Positions 9,017 to 16,575 of a stretch of 64,000 nucleotides of DNA are shown one piece after another. Source of the stretch: Saprospiraceae bacterium (GTDB lineage Bacteria > Bacteroidota > Bacteroidia > Chitinophagales > Saprospiraceae). Location of the stretch: assembly GCA_022841745.1 (NCBI GenBank), contig JALHQW010000015.1, positions 62,001-126,000 on the forward strand. The letters run 5' to 3'. Position 1 is the stretch's first letter. Each line of letters begins with the position of its first letter. A program made the position numbers and the translations under genes. Under the pieces are notes generated by a model. That model did no database searches. It was not told where the DNA came from and worked only from the letters and a program-made list of their open reading frames with translations.

Positions 9017-9053
9017 ACAGCTTTCCGAAAGTTGCGAACTTTCGCAAAGCTGT
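9017..9053 (+). terminator. Hairpin between metallopeptidase A and caspase C
   Basis: ACAGCTTT..GAAAGTT and AACTTTC..AAAGCTGT pair around a GCG loop with a 2-base internal mismatch. There is no U tract, so it may be an attenuating or mRNA-stabilising hairpin rather than a full terminator. Confidence 0.45.
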
Positions 9054-9091
9054 AGGTCGAACTGCCGGTTCTTGAAAAAAAAAATTGCTTT

Positions 9092-12000
9092 ATGAGAAAT
9101 TCAATCTTGGTCATATTGCTGTTCGCCTGTGGCTCGGCCATTGCGCAGCAAAACCCTGATGGCCGTGGTGGGTCGCCGCTGTTGGACTTGGGCAGCGATG
9201 AAACTGGGGTCGTGCGAGCGCTCGTCATCGGCATTTCAAAATATGCTGACAGCGGCATAGGCGACCTGAATTTTGCCCACCGTGACGCCGAAGCATTTTA
9301 CGATTACCTGCGGTCTAAGGCAGGTGGTGCATTGCCGAAGGAAAACATCCGGTTGCTGACCAATGAAAAGGCCACACTCGGCGCCATTGATGATGGACTG
9401 GAATGGCTAAAAAAAGCGACCTTGAAAGGCGACCGTGCCATTATTTATTACGCTGGACACGGCAAGGTGGACGTCGAAACGCCAAAAGAACGGGGCTATC
9501 TAATGGCCTATAACACCCCTGCAGGCCTTTACCGGAACAACGCCGTGCGGGTAGAAGACCTCGACGATGTGGTGATTCGGCTCTCTGTAAAGGGTGAATC
9601 GAAGGTCATCATCATTTTGGATGCCTGCCATGCAGGTAAACTCGATAAAGACAAGACGAACCTGACTGGACGGGAGGCGGCAAAACAGACCGAGAACGAG
9701 ATACGCGTCATGGCCTGCCAATACGACCAGGAATCGCAGGAAGACGCAAGCTGGGGCGGTGGCCGGGGCCTGTTTTCCTATCACTTTGTCAACGGGCTGA
9801 AGGGCATGGCCGATGGCGGAAGCAAGGACTTTGTGGTCAACCTCAAAGAAGTAGAGCGCTATGTGGAAGACAATATCGAAATCTCGCTTTCAAAATTTAA
9901 TGAGCCAAAACCACAAACCCCCGTCTTCATGGGCGATAGGGCTTTTGCATTGGCCAAGGTGGATGAGCAGGAACTGTTCGCAGTGACCGCAGAAGTGGCA
10001 AAGAGCGCAGGCACAGACGCCATTGCCGCCAATTCGCCAAGCCTCAATTTGACTTCCACTGGCAGGTCGGGCAGGGATGCCAATACGAATGGTGCTAGCT
10101 CAGACGTGGCCATGTCGGTTATGACTCCGGCGCCTTTGTCGGCACCGCCAGTGACCGCTACCCAGATTGAAGCAGCCACCATGGATTATTTCCTAAAATC
10201 TGCTGAAATCAAGGCCATTGTACTTTCGTCAGGGTTTGAAAATGCCCTCAAATCCAAGGAAACCCTGCTCAGCTATTTCACCCATCAGCTGGTATCAAAT
10301 AGTTCTGCTGAAAACCGAAGTGCGTTGAAAAAACTCATGGAATATGCCGAAAAAGACCCAGTTAGGCAGGAAGAATTAGCCATGTTGCTCGTGGTGGAGC
10401 TGCACAACCGGGCGCAAGAAGCCCTCAACGCCTACCTTCAAGCCGATGCTAGTGAACTGGCAGAGCGGCAGTTCAAGGACTTGGCGCTGGAGTACGTCCA
10501 CTATCCACGAATGCTACAAGCGGCCATTATTTTGGCTGGGCCTGAATTCTCCCTTTCGTCTCGGCTCAAAGTGAAATTCCATTATTTCGATGGCGTCTGT
10601 GACCGCTTGCTGCTACAAATGGGCACAGCTGGCATTGACAAGGATGCTCCAATGCGAAAGCAACGACTGGCGATGGCTTTGGACGACAGGGCTCCTTATG
10701 TTTACAACGAGCTAGGATTGCTTTTCGCCTATGAAAACAAGCTGGACAGCGCTAGGTACTACTATGAAAAAGCAAGGGAACTTGCCCCGAATTGGGCCAT
10801 TCCTCATTCCAATCTCTCTGAAATTTACCGAAGGGAAAACCTATTGGAAAAAGCCAATGAATCAGCCAAGACAGCCCTAACCATAAAACCGGACTATGCC
10901 AACGCCAACGTAAACCAAGGCAACGTATGGCTCGATCAGAAGCATATTTTGAAATCAGAGGTGGCCTATCGCAAAGCCTTATTGCTTGACAAAAACATAT
11001 TAAGTGGATATTATCAATTAGGTTATTTATTGGCTTTAAGAACAGAATATAGCGAAGCAGATAAGATATACAATGAATTGGAAAAATTGAAGATAAATAT
11101 GGTGCCGATTGAGCCTTCAATTACAAGGCAAGGTAGGCCTAGTCCACGTCCCCCGTTAACTCAGCCAGCTCAATTTGATACTCAGACAGCACAAAATAGA
11201 CATTTCACCGATGAGCCAAAAACAGCGCAAGAATTCCTTGACCGAGGCAAGTATTACTTCGAAAAAAAACAATATTCCACTGCTGAACCATATCTCAAGA
11301 AGGTGCTCGATTACGACACAGAAAACAAAGAAGTCTATTACTACCTTGGCCTCTCGCTTTATCGCTTAGCGCGCTACGAAGAAGCAGAGCTTGCCCTGCT
11401 CAAACTGTTAAAGCTGCGCCCCAACGAACCATTGTTAAAGCTGCATCTTGCCGATGTATATAACAAACAGAAACGCCGATTGGAGGAAGAGGAACTTTAT
11501 GAGGTTTTGCTGAAAGAAAACCCGGCGCCCAATGCAATGGCGCAGGGAATTTACGTACGCATGGACACGTTATTAAGCGTTCAAAAGCGCTACCCTGAGC
11601 AAGAGAAATGGCTCGTGGAGTACGTGTCAATATTTAACACTGGGAGGGAAAAGCTAGCTCGTTTTTATGGAAAAATGGCCAACCTATTTCCCGAAAACCC
11701 CGAATGGCTGTACAGTTTGGCCGCTTACGAAAACCAATATGGCAGCGATTTGAAGGGTGCATATATTTTTGAAAAAATCATAGCGCTCGACACCACCTAC
11801 CCGGCTATGGCGCACATGCACGAAAGGGTCGGGCAAACTTATGGCAAGTTAGATGAAGCGATTCGGCATTTCAAGGAAGCCCTCCGCTTGGACTCCTCCA
11901 TGGTAGCCGCCAAGTACAAATTAGTGGAAATTTATCATAATAACCGCCAGTTCGAGGAGGCCATAGCTGTGCTGGAGGATTTGCTCCGCAACAACCAAAT

Positions 12001-12421
12001 CAAGCTGCCGCAGCGGATACAGTTGGGCGATTTATACGCCCTTTCGGGCAAATTTGCGGAAGCCGACTCCCTGCTCACCAAGGCCGACAAAATAAAGTTC
12101 GAGCCAACACCGGGCCTGAACGAAATACGGGGCAAATTGGCCATGTACCAAGCCCGGTACGAAGATGCAATTCGTTTTTACGAAGCCGAAATCGCCCTAC
12201 AACCAGAAGATGAACGGCAAAACCATCAATACACCTTGGCCCACCTCGCTGCCAAAGCGGGCAACCAAGCGGCTGCCTTGGCATGGCTCGAAAAAGCACT
12301 GGCAGGAGGATTCAAGTATAAATGGGTAATAAACTACGACGAGGCATGGTCGGCGTACCAGCAAAATCAAGCGTTCAATGCCATGCTCGATACGCATAAC
12401 ATGCGGCCAAGCATTTTTTGA
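9092..12421 (+). CDS. Exported caspase-family (C14) protease with long TPR array, copy C
   Basis: 1109 residues with a signal peptide (1-19). The caspase domain (about 38-285) has His123 in YYAGHGK and Cys179 in DACHAGK, both intact, and a SWGGGRGLFSYHFVNG motif. A Ser/Thr/Ala-rich linker (about 300-360) separates it from two TPR blocks: about 530-670 and, after a proline-rich interruption (about 672-700), about 710-1090. It is longer than copies A and B because of the second block. The tail LAWLEKALAGGF matches the paralogues. The stretch near 10980-11230 is clearly A+T-richer than the rest, consistent with recombination between TPR blocks. It lies downstream of metallopeptidase copy A. Confidence 0.88.
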   Translation: MRNSILVILLFACGSAIAQQNPDGRGGSPLLDLGSDETGVVRALVIGISKYADSGIGDLNFAHRDAEAFYDYLRSKAGGALPKENIRLLTNEKATLGAIDDGLEWLKKATLKGDRAIIYYAGHGKVDVETPKERGYLMAYNTPAGLYRNNAVRVEDLDDVVIRLSVKGESKVIIILDACHAGKLDKDKTNLTGREAAKQTENEIRVMACQYDQESQEDASWGGGRGLFSYHFVNGLKGMADGGSKDFVVNLKEVERYVEDNIEISLSKFNEPKPQTPVFMGDRAFALAKVDEQELFAVTAEVAKSAGTDAIAANSPSLNLTSTGRSGRDANTNGASSDVAMSVMTPAPLSAPPVTATQIEAATMDYFLKSAEIKAIVLSSGFENALKSKETLLSYFTHQLVSNSSAENRSALKKLMEYAEKDPVRQEELAMLLVVELHNRAQEALNAYLQADASELAERQFKDLALEYVHYPRMLQAAIILAGPEFSLSSRLKVKFHYFDGVCDRLLLQMGTAGIDKDAPMRKQRLAMALDDRAPYVYNELGLLFAYENKLDSARYYYEKARELAPNWAIPHSNLSEIYRRENLLEKANESAKTALTIKPDYANANVNQGNVWLDQKHILKSEVAYRKALLLDKNILSGYYQLGYLLALRTEYSEADKIYNELEKLKINMVPIEPSITRQGRPSPRPPLTQPAQFDTQTAQNRHFTDEPKTAQEFLDRGKYYFEKKQYSTAEPYLKKVLDYDTENKEVYYYLGLSLYRLARYEEAELALLKLLKLRPNEPLLKLHLADVYNKQKRRLEEEELYEVLLKENPAPNAMAQGIYVRMDTLLSVQKRYPEQEKWLVEYVSIFNTGREKLARFYGKMANLFPENPEWLYSLAAYENQYGSDLKGAYIFEKIIALDTTYPAMAHMHERVGQTYGKLDEAIRHFKEALRLDSSMVAAKYKLVEIYHNNRQFEEAIAVLEDLLRNNQIKLPQRIQLGDLYALSGKFAEADSLLTKADKIKFEPTPGLNEIRGKLAMYQARYEDAIRFYEAEIALQPEDERQNHQYTLAHLAAKAGNQAAALAWLEKALAGGFKYKWVINYDEAWSAYQQNQAFNAMLDTHNMRPSIF

Positions 12422-12512
12422 AAAAAAAACCTCATCCACTGATAACCCCTTCTGGATTCGAGTATAGATGTGCATGAAACAACAATTTCAATCACAGCTA
12501 AATCTCGAAACA

Positions 12513-12932
12513 ATGAAATCCACGACCATCATCATCGCCATCATTTTCATCGCAAGCATAACCAACTTTAGCCAAGCGCAATCGCAAAACACCAATTTAT
12601 GGAAGGGGGGGACGCCGGGTCAAGCTGACAACTGGAATTGCCCAAAAAACTGGAGCAAAGGCAGCGTGCCCGACGATTTCCAGAACGTCATCATCCCCGA
12701 TGTTTCAACGGGTTCAGGCATTTACCCAATCATCGGTGTTGTTGGAGCAACAGTTAACAGCATCGTGTTGGAATCAGGTGCCAAGCTCGGAATAGAAAAA
12801 GGAGCATCCTTAATTGTTCACATGGCATTGGAAGGATACGGCAACTTCGAACTGGAAGCAGAAGGAGCACTGATTTACCCGACGGAGTCTTACGCCGAAG
12901 TTGGGGGGCCGCAAGTATTGGTAGGGAGATGA
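12513..12932 (+). CDS. Small exported protein with adhesin-type beta domain
   Basis: 139 residues from the ATG at 12513, where a signal peptide (MKSTTIIIAIIFIASI, then SQAQ) starts; an in-frame ATG at 12468 would place 15 polar residues before it. The mature part begins with LWKGGTPGQADNWNCPKNWS and VPDDFQNVIIP. This pattern opens many parallel-beta-helix and T9SS adhesin domains (W.G..., NWS.G.VP, VIIP). Here it stands alone and lacks a T9SS tail. It could be a fragment of a larger adhesin or a small surface protein. It lies between caspase C and the sigma factor gene. Confidence 0.6.
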   Translation: MKSTTIIIAIIFIASITNFSQAQSQNTNLWKGGTPGQADNWNCPKNWSKGSVPDDFQNVIIPDVSTGSGIYPIIGVVGATVNSIVLESGAKLGIEKGASLIVHMALEGYGNFELEAEGALIYPTESYAEVGGPQVLVGR

Positions 12933-12990
12933 TACCGCGCCCCTAACTGCATCCTTTAAACGATAAGCCATTGCCTCATTGCACGAATCA

Positions 12991-13012
12991 CCCTGTTTGC
13001 CGACAGGCAGGG
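12991..13012. repeat. Short dispersed palindromic repeat, copy 1
   Basis: Contains CCTGTTTGCCGACAGGCAGG. The reverse complement of the element at 22459 is the same apart from one base. Both copies are intergenic and both can form a small hairpin around GCCGAC, so this is a REP-like dispersed unit. Confidence 0.6.
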
Positions 13013-13094
13013 AATCACGAATCACCATCATAAGCATAACTGGCATTTCTTGATTTTAGTGGGTTTTTCCTTCTCATAGCTAACATGTCGAAGT

Positions 13095-13122
13095 CCCCGG
13101 TAAAAATAGGCCGGGGCTTTTT
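13095..13122 (+). terminator. Intrinsic terminator upstream of the sigma gene
   Basis: CCCCGG and CCGGGG form a 6-bp G+C stem around a 10-base A+T loop, followed directly by CTTTTT. It lies 160 bp after the gene ending at 12932, separating it from the sigma operon, and abuts the -7 element at 13122. Confidence 0.7.
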
Positions 13123-13129
13123 ACCTTTG
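13122..13129 (+). promoter_or_regulatory. Bacteroidota -7 element for the sigma/anti-sigma operon
   Basis: TACCTTTG matches the Bacteroidota -7 consensus TAnnTTTG exactly, 32 bases before the sigma start codon at 13161. No clear -33 TTTG is visible because the terminator stem occupies that position. Transcription would start near 13136. Confidence 0.5.
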
Positions 13130-13160
13130 AGCCAAAAGGACAACGACCTAAAATCAAAAT

Positions 13161-13736
13161 ATGCAGGAAATACCAATTGATAGCGACTACCTCGCTGCCT
13201 TGCGGAAAGGTGCGCCGGAAGCATTCGAGGAGCTATATCGAAAATACTACCGGATGGTAGAGGACATGGTGCTCAAGTACCGGGGCAATGCCGAGGATGC
13301 CCGTGATGTATTTCAGGAGGCACTTTTCGTCTTTGTGAAAAAGCTGCGGGAACCTGAATTTGTGCTAACCAGCAAGGCCAGCACTTTTATCTACGCTATT
13401 GCCCGAAATATCTATTTGAAAAAAGCGGGTAGGCCAAGCCCCGAAATCAGTGTTGACCAACAGCAGTTCGTCTTTGAGGAGCAAACAGACGCTGTAACAG
13501 AGGGTCTTTCGCACGAAGAAAAGGATTCGCTGCTTAACTTGGTGAACGAACAACTTGACAACTTGGAAGCGGATTGTCGTTCAGTGTTAACTTATTCTTT
13601 TTATCAAAATCTCAGTCATGCACAAATCGCAATGTTGACCGGCTATACGGAAGCCTTCGTGAAGGTGAAAAAATTCCGTTGCCTTGAATACCTGCGAAAA
13701 TTGGTGAAAAACAATCCTAAGTATATAAACAGGTAA
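13161..13736 (+). CDS. ECF-type RNA polymerase sigma factor (copy 1)
   Basis: 191 residues. Region 2 (about 8-75) includes AFEELYRKYYRMVEDMV and DARDVFQEALFVF, the sigma-70 r2 pattern. Region 4 (about 125-180) includes LEADCRSVLTYSFYQ.LSHAQIA and a helix-turn-helix around TGYTEAFVKVKKFRCLEYL. There is no region 3, as in ECF sigmas. It is followed after 13 bp by a membrane TPR protein, an arrangement repeated at 55863-57314. Neighbouring caspase and metallopeptidase genes are candidate regulon members, but no target promoter motif could be established. Confidence 0.88.
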   Translation: MQEIPIDSDYLAALRKGAPEAFEELYRKYYRMVEDMVLKYRGNAEDARDVFQEALFVFVKKLREPEFVLTSKASTFIYAIARNIYLKKAGRPSPEISVDQQQFVFEEQTDAVTEGLSHEEKDSLLNLVNEQLDNLEADCRSVLTYSFYQNLSHAQIAMLTGYTEAFVKVKKFRCLEYLRKLVKNNPKYINR

Positions 13737-13749
13737 CTGACTTAATTAG

Positions 13750-14571
13750 ATGGAAAACAACGATTACATTGAACGCCTGCACAAGTACCTGAACCGAGAA
13801 ATGGAAGGGGAAGAGCGGGCAATATTTGAATCAGAACTGGCCAACAACGAGCAGTTGGCCAACGACCTGACTGAGGAAAAAAAGCTGCTGGCCGGCATCC
13901 ACCTCGCTGGCGACGATGCGCTGCGCAAAGCCATCGCCGCCGCCGACAAGAACTTGGAGTCCCAGCGGTTTTTCCACCAAGCCAAGGTCGTTTCCATTGA
14001 CTCGGCCAAAACAACAAAATCATTTGCCATGAGAAAAGTAATGTCAATCGCTGCCGTAGCAGTCGTACTCATCGGTTTGGCCTATTGGGGTTTCTTTCGG
14101 GAAAAAGCCACCCTGGACACCGACCAAATCTTCGCCGCCAACTTCAAGCCGGAGACGACCCTGGTGAAGGACATCCTCGGCGGTGCTGGCCTCTTGCCAG
14201 CCGATTCAATGGTACAGGACAGCCTGAAAGCCGCCCTTACGCTCTATGATGCTGGCAAGTACCATGAAGCTACCATTGCCCTTGACAGCTTCCTCGTCCA
14301 CCACCCGACCAACGACACCGCCCAGTTCTACCTTGGCATGGGCCACTTGAACGCTGAGCGCTATGCCCGTGCCGTTGAGGTATTGGAACCCATCACCCAA
14401 AATGAGGCCTCCTCCTTCAAACTAACGGCCATGTGGTACCTCGGCCTTTGTTACTTCAAAGTGGACGGCGGCTTCGCCAAAGCGGAAGAAATTTTTACAG
14501 CATTGGCCAGCAACCCCGAAAGCAAAGACCGCCAATCGGCGCAGGGGATTTTGCAGATGATTGGGCATTGA
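13750..14571 (+). CDS. Membrane anti-sigma-like protein with extracytoplasmic TPRs (copy 1)
   Basis: 273 residues. The N-terminal cytoplasmic segment (about 1-90) begins IERLHKYLNREMEGEER, typical of Bacteroidota sigma-associated membrane proteins. One transmembrane helix lies at about 97-116, followed by DQIFAANFKPE, a motif shared with the paralogue at 55863 (DDLFAQNYE). TPRs occupy about 150-270. There is no canonical zinc anti-sigma motif, so the regulator role is inferred from topology and the 13-bp spacing to the sigma gene. The outward TPR domain could bind the exported TPR proteases encoded nearby. A heptamer tandem repeat starts 4 bp after the stop codon. Confidence 0.75.
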   Translation: MENNDYIERLHKYLNREMEGEERAIFESELANNEQLANDLTEEKKLLAGIHLAGDDALRKAIAAADKNLESQRFFHQAKVVSIDSAKTTKSFAMRKVMSIAAVAVVLIGLAYWGFFREKATLDTDQIFAANFKPETTLVKDILGGAGLLPADSMVQDSLKAALTLYDAGKYHEATIALDSFLVHHPTNDTAQFYLGMGHLNAERYARAVEVLEPITQNEASSFKLTAMWYLGLCYFKVDGGFAKAEEIFTALASNPESKDRQSAQGILQMIGH

Positions 14572-14574
14572 GGG

Positions 14575-14635
14575 GCTGGATGCTGGATGCTGGATGCTGG
14601 ATACTGGATGCTGGATGCTGGATGCTGGATACTGG
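14575..14635. repeat. Tandem heptamer repeat (GCTGGAT)n
   Basis: Nine units: four GCTGGAT, one ACTGGAT, three GCTGGAT, then ACTGG. The variants give a 28-bp higher-order period. It starts 4 bases after the stop of the anti-sigma-like gene. A further lone GCTGGATACTTG occurs near 14654. Slippage-prone satellite; no function is visible. Confidence 0.9.
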
Positions 14636-14704
14636 TTTACCCCTTTAGGGATGGCTGGATACTTGTGCTGGGATATTGAATATTTGGAAGATTCACACAC
14701 CCGC

Positions 14705-14832
14705 TCAAGGTGCAGCGTACCGGAATATTTGTAGGACAAACAACGCCATTGGTTCAAGGTGCAGCGCACCGAAATATTTGTAGGACAAACAACGCCATTG
14801 ATTCAAGGTGCAGCGCACCGAAATATTTGTAG
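14705..14832. repeat. 49-bp tandem repeat (2.6 copies) with palindromic core
   Basis: Copies start at 14705, 14754 and 14803 with an exact 49-bp period; the third is cut at 14832. Each contains GGTGCAGCGCACC, itself a palindrome (copy 1 has one change), then GAAATATTTGTAGGACAAAC. Together with the heptamer repeat it fills most of the 334-bp gap 14572-14905. There are no spacers of unique sequence, so it is not a CRISPR. Confidence 0.9.
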
Positions 14833-14905
14833 TAGCGCATAAAATATTTCCAGTCGTTTTTACTGAATCAATAATCCAATTCAACCCTCCATAAGCCCAC
14901 GAATT

Positions 14906-16492
14906 ATGCAGAAAAAGAAGCAACTATTATTGACCATACTGGCCACTGCCATTGCTTTTTATGCCTTCGGCAACAAGGCACCAAAAGCAGCGCCTGCCAT
15001 TGCCTCGAAGATATTTGATGAGTTGTACCAAGCCGCAGGGCAGTTCAATGTCAAAAAGCCAAAATTTGAGTACAGCTTTGAAAACAAGCGTGGTGCAGCC
15101 TATTTCCATTCAAAAAACACGGTTGTTCTGGATGATAAAACCTTTCGGATTTGCCAGGAAATGGGCAAGGATTCCAGTGCTGCACTGGCGTTCGTGCTGG
15201 CTCATGAGCTATCCCATGCATTTCATAAGGAGGCAAAGCTCAAAAAAGGAAATACTGATTTCTTGGCCTACGACCAGCACTTCGAGATGGACATCCAATC
15301 GGAGAAAGTGGCGGACATTAACGGGGTTTTCACAGCCTACTTGGCGGGGTACCGGCTCTCGCCCGTCATCCCAAAGTTTTTACCAAAGCTCTACGATGCC
15401 TATGGCCTCAATGGTCGTGTACTCAAAGGCTACCCCCCCTTGGAGGAGCGCACTCGCACGGCAAAGGAAGTGCTCGAAATCACGGATAACCTGATTGACC
15501 TTTATGAATCGGGCAACTACCTCCTCGTTGCGGGGCGACATGACATGGCCATCACCAACTATGAGTACATCCTGCAATACTACCAGGGGCGAGAGATTTT
15601 CAACAACCTCGGCGTGCTGTACCTCCAGCAGGCTATGGAGTTTTACCTTCACGATACCGATAGGTATGTATATCCAATCGAATTGGACGCCTCTACGTTG
15701 TTGAAGAAAATTGACAGGGCAGGAGACCCAAAGGAATTGACGCTGACCCAAAAGCTGGAGCGGATGAATCGGCTGAACATGGCTCAAAAGCAGTTCATGT
15801 TGGCCATCGCCCTCGACCCCAGCTTTACGACGGCAAAAATCAACTACGCTTGTACATTGACCCTGCTCCAAAAACCAAAGGAGGCAACCGCCTATTTGTC
15901 CAAAAGGAAGTTTTTGAAAAAGACCGCCACGGACAAAGCTCAGGCTGAAAAAGTACAGTTGATATTGGCCATCTCGGATGCAGTTCAAGGCAATAAAGCT
16001 ACTGCGAAAACCGCTTTTCAGACCGCCATGAAATCGAAAACACCGACCGTGGCCGCAGCAGCAGATTTCAACCTGGAAGTTTTAGAAGGCAAAAAGTCGT
16101 TGGCCAAAAACGTTCCCGACTATGCCTTGCCCCAAAAATTCCTTGCATTGACGGGCGCCATTAAGATGCCAAAAGTCAGCCACCTCAGTTGCCTTGAATT
16201 GGATGCAAAGCGCAATTGCATGCGCCATTTGGTGGAGGGAGAAACCGAGACCTTTAGTTTCGGAAACAAACAGGGAAACGTGCTGACGGTCATCCGTTTC
16301 AAGAACAAACTGGCACCAGATATAGACCTTTTGGAAATTTCAGAGCCGCTTAGCCGCTCGTTTTTCAACAACCTCGTGAGCACACCGGGAGGGTTCTACC
16401 TCAAGGCCAAGTCGGGTGAGTATGAAATAATTGTGTTGAAAGTGAACGACAAAGGCAAGGTGGAGGAAATTGCGAAGCTGATAAAGAACTGA
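14906..16492 (+). CDS. Exported HExxH metallopeptidase with TPR-like repeats, copy B
   Basis: 528 residues with a signal sequence (about 6-21). The zinc site is HELSH (His100-Glu101-His104), followed by SEKVADINGVF with Glu133 as likely third ligand. The spacing is the same type as in the paralogue at 7315, as are the downstream motifs: KFLPKLYDAYGL, and DLYESGNYLLVAGRHDMAIT beside EYILQYYQGREIFNNLGVLY. TPR-like helices run from about 170 to 390. The C-terminal domain (about 400-528) is beta-rich and differs from copy A. It lies 83 bp before caspase copy D, repeating the metallopeptidase-caspase gene order seen at 7315-12421. Confidence 0.8.
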   Translation: MQKKKQLLLTILATAIAFYAFGNKAPKAAPAIASKIFDELYQAAGQFNVKKPKFEYSFENKRGAAYFHSKNTVVLDDKTFRICQEMGKDSSAALAFVLAHELSHAFHKEAKLKKGNTDFLAYDQHFEMDIQSEKVADINGVFTAYLAGYRLSPVIPKFLPKLYDAYGLNGRVLKGYPPLEERTRTAKEVLEITDNLIDLYESGNYLLVAGRHDMAITNYEYILQYYQGREIFNNLGVLYLQQAMEFYLHDTDRYVYPIELDASTLLKKIDRAGDPKELTLTQKLERMNRLNMAQKQFMLAIALDPSFTTAKINYACTLTLLQKPKEATAYLSKRKFLKKTATDKAQAEKVQLILAISDAVQGNKATAKTAFQTAMKSKTPTVAAAADFNLEVLEGKKSLAKNVPDYALPQKFLALTGAIKMPKVSHLSCLELDAKRNCMRHLVEGETETFSFGNKQGNVLTVIRFKNKLAPDIDLLEISEPLSRSFFNNLVSTPGGFYLKAKSGEYEIIVLKVNDKGKVEEIAKLIKN

Positions 16493-16520
16493 AGGTTGTC
16501 GTGCCAATCCTAAATTTCCC

Positions 16521-16550
16521 TTGAAAGTTTAACATCATGCCGTACCTTGG
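16521..16550 (+). promoter_or_regulatory. Putative Bacteroidota promoter for caspase copy D
   Basis: TTG at 16521 and TACCTTGG at 16543-16550 are separated by 19 bases. The -7 box matches TAnnTTTG at all but one position. The predicted start is about 20 bases before the ATG at 16576. This suggests caspase D can be transcribed independently of the metallopeptidase gene. Confidence 0.45.
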
Positions 16551-16575
16551 TAGTCTTAATTGAGCTTACCCTACC

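Noticed and set aside
14705..14832. Possible CRISPR array
   Set aside because: The repeats are directly abutting 49-bp tandem units with no unique spacers, and no cas gene is nearby.
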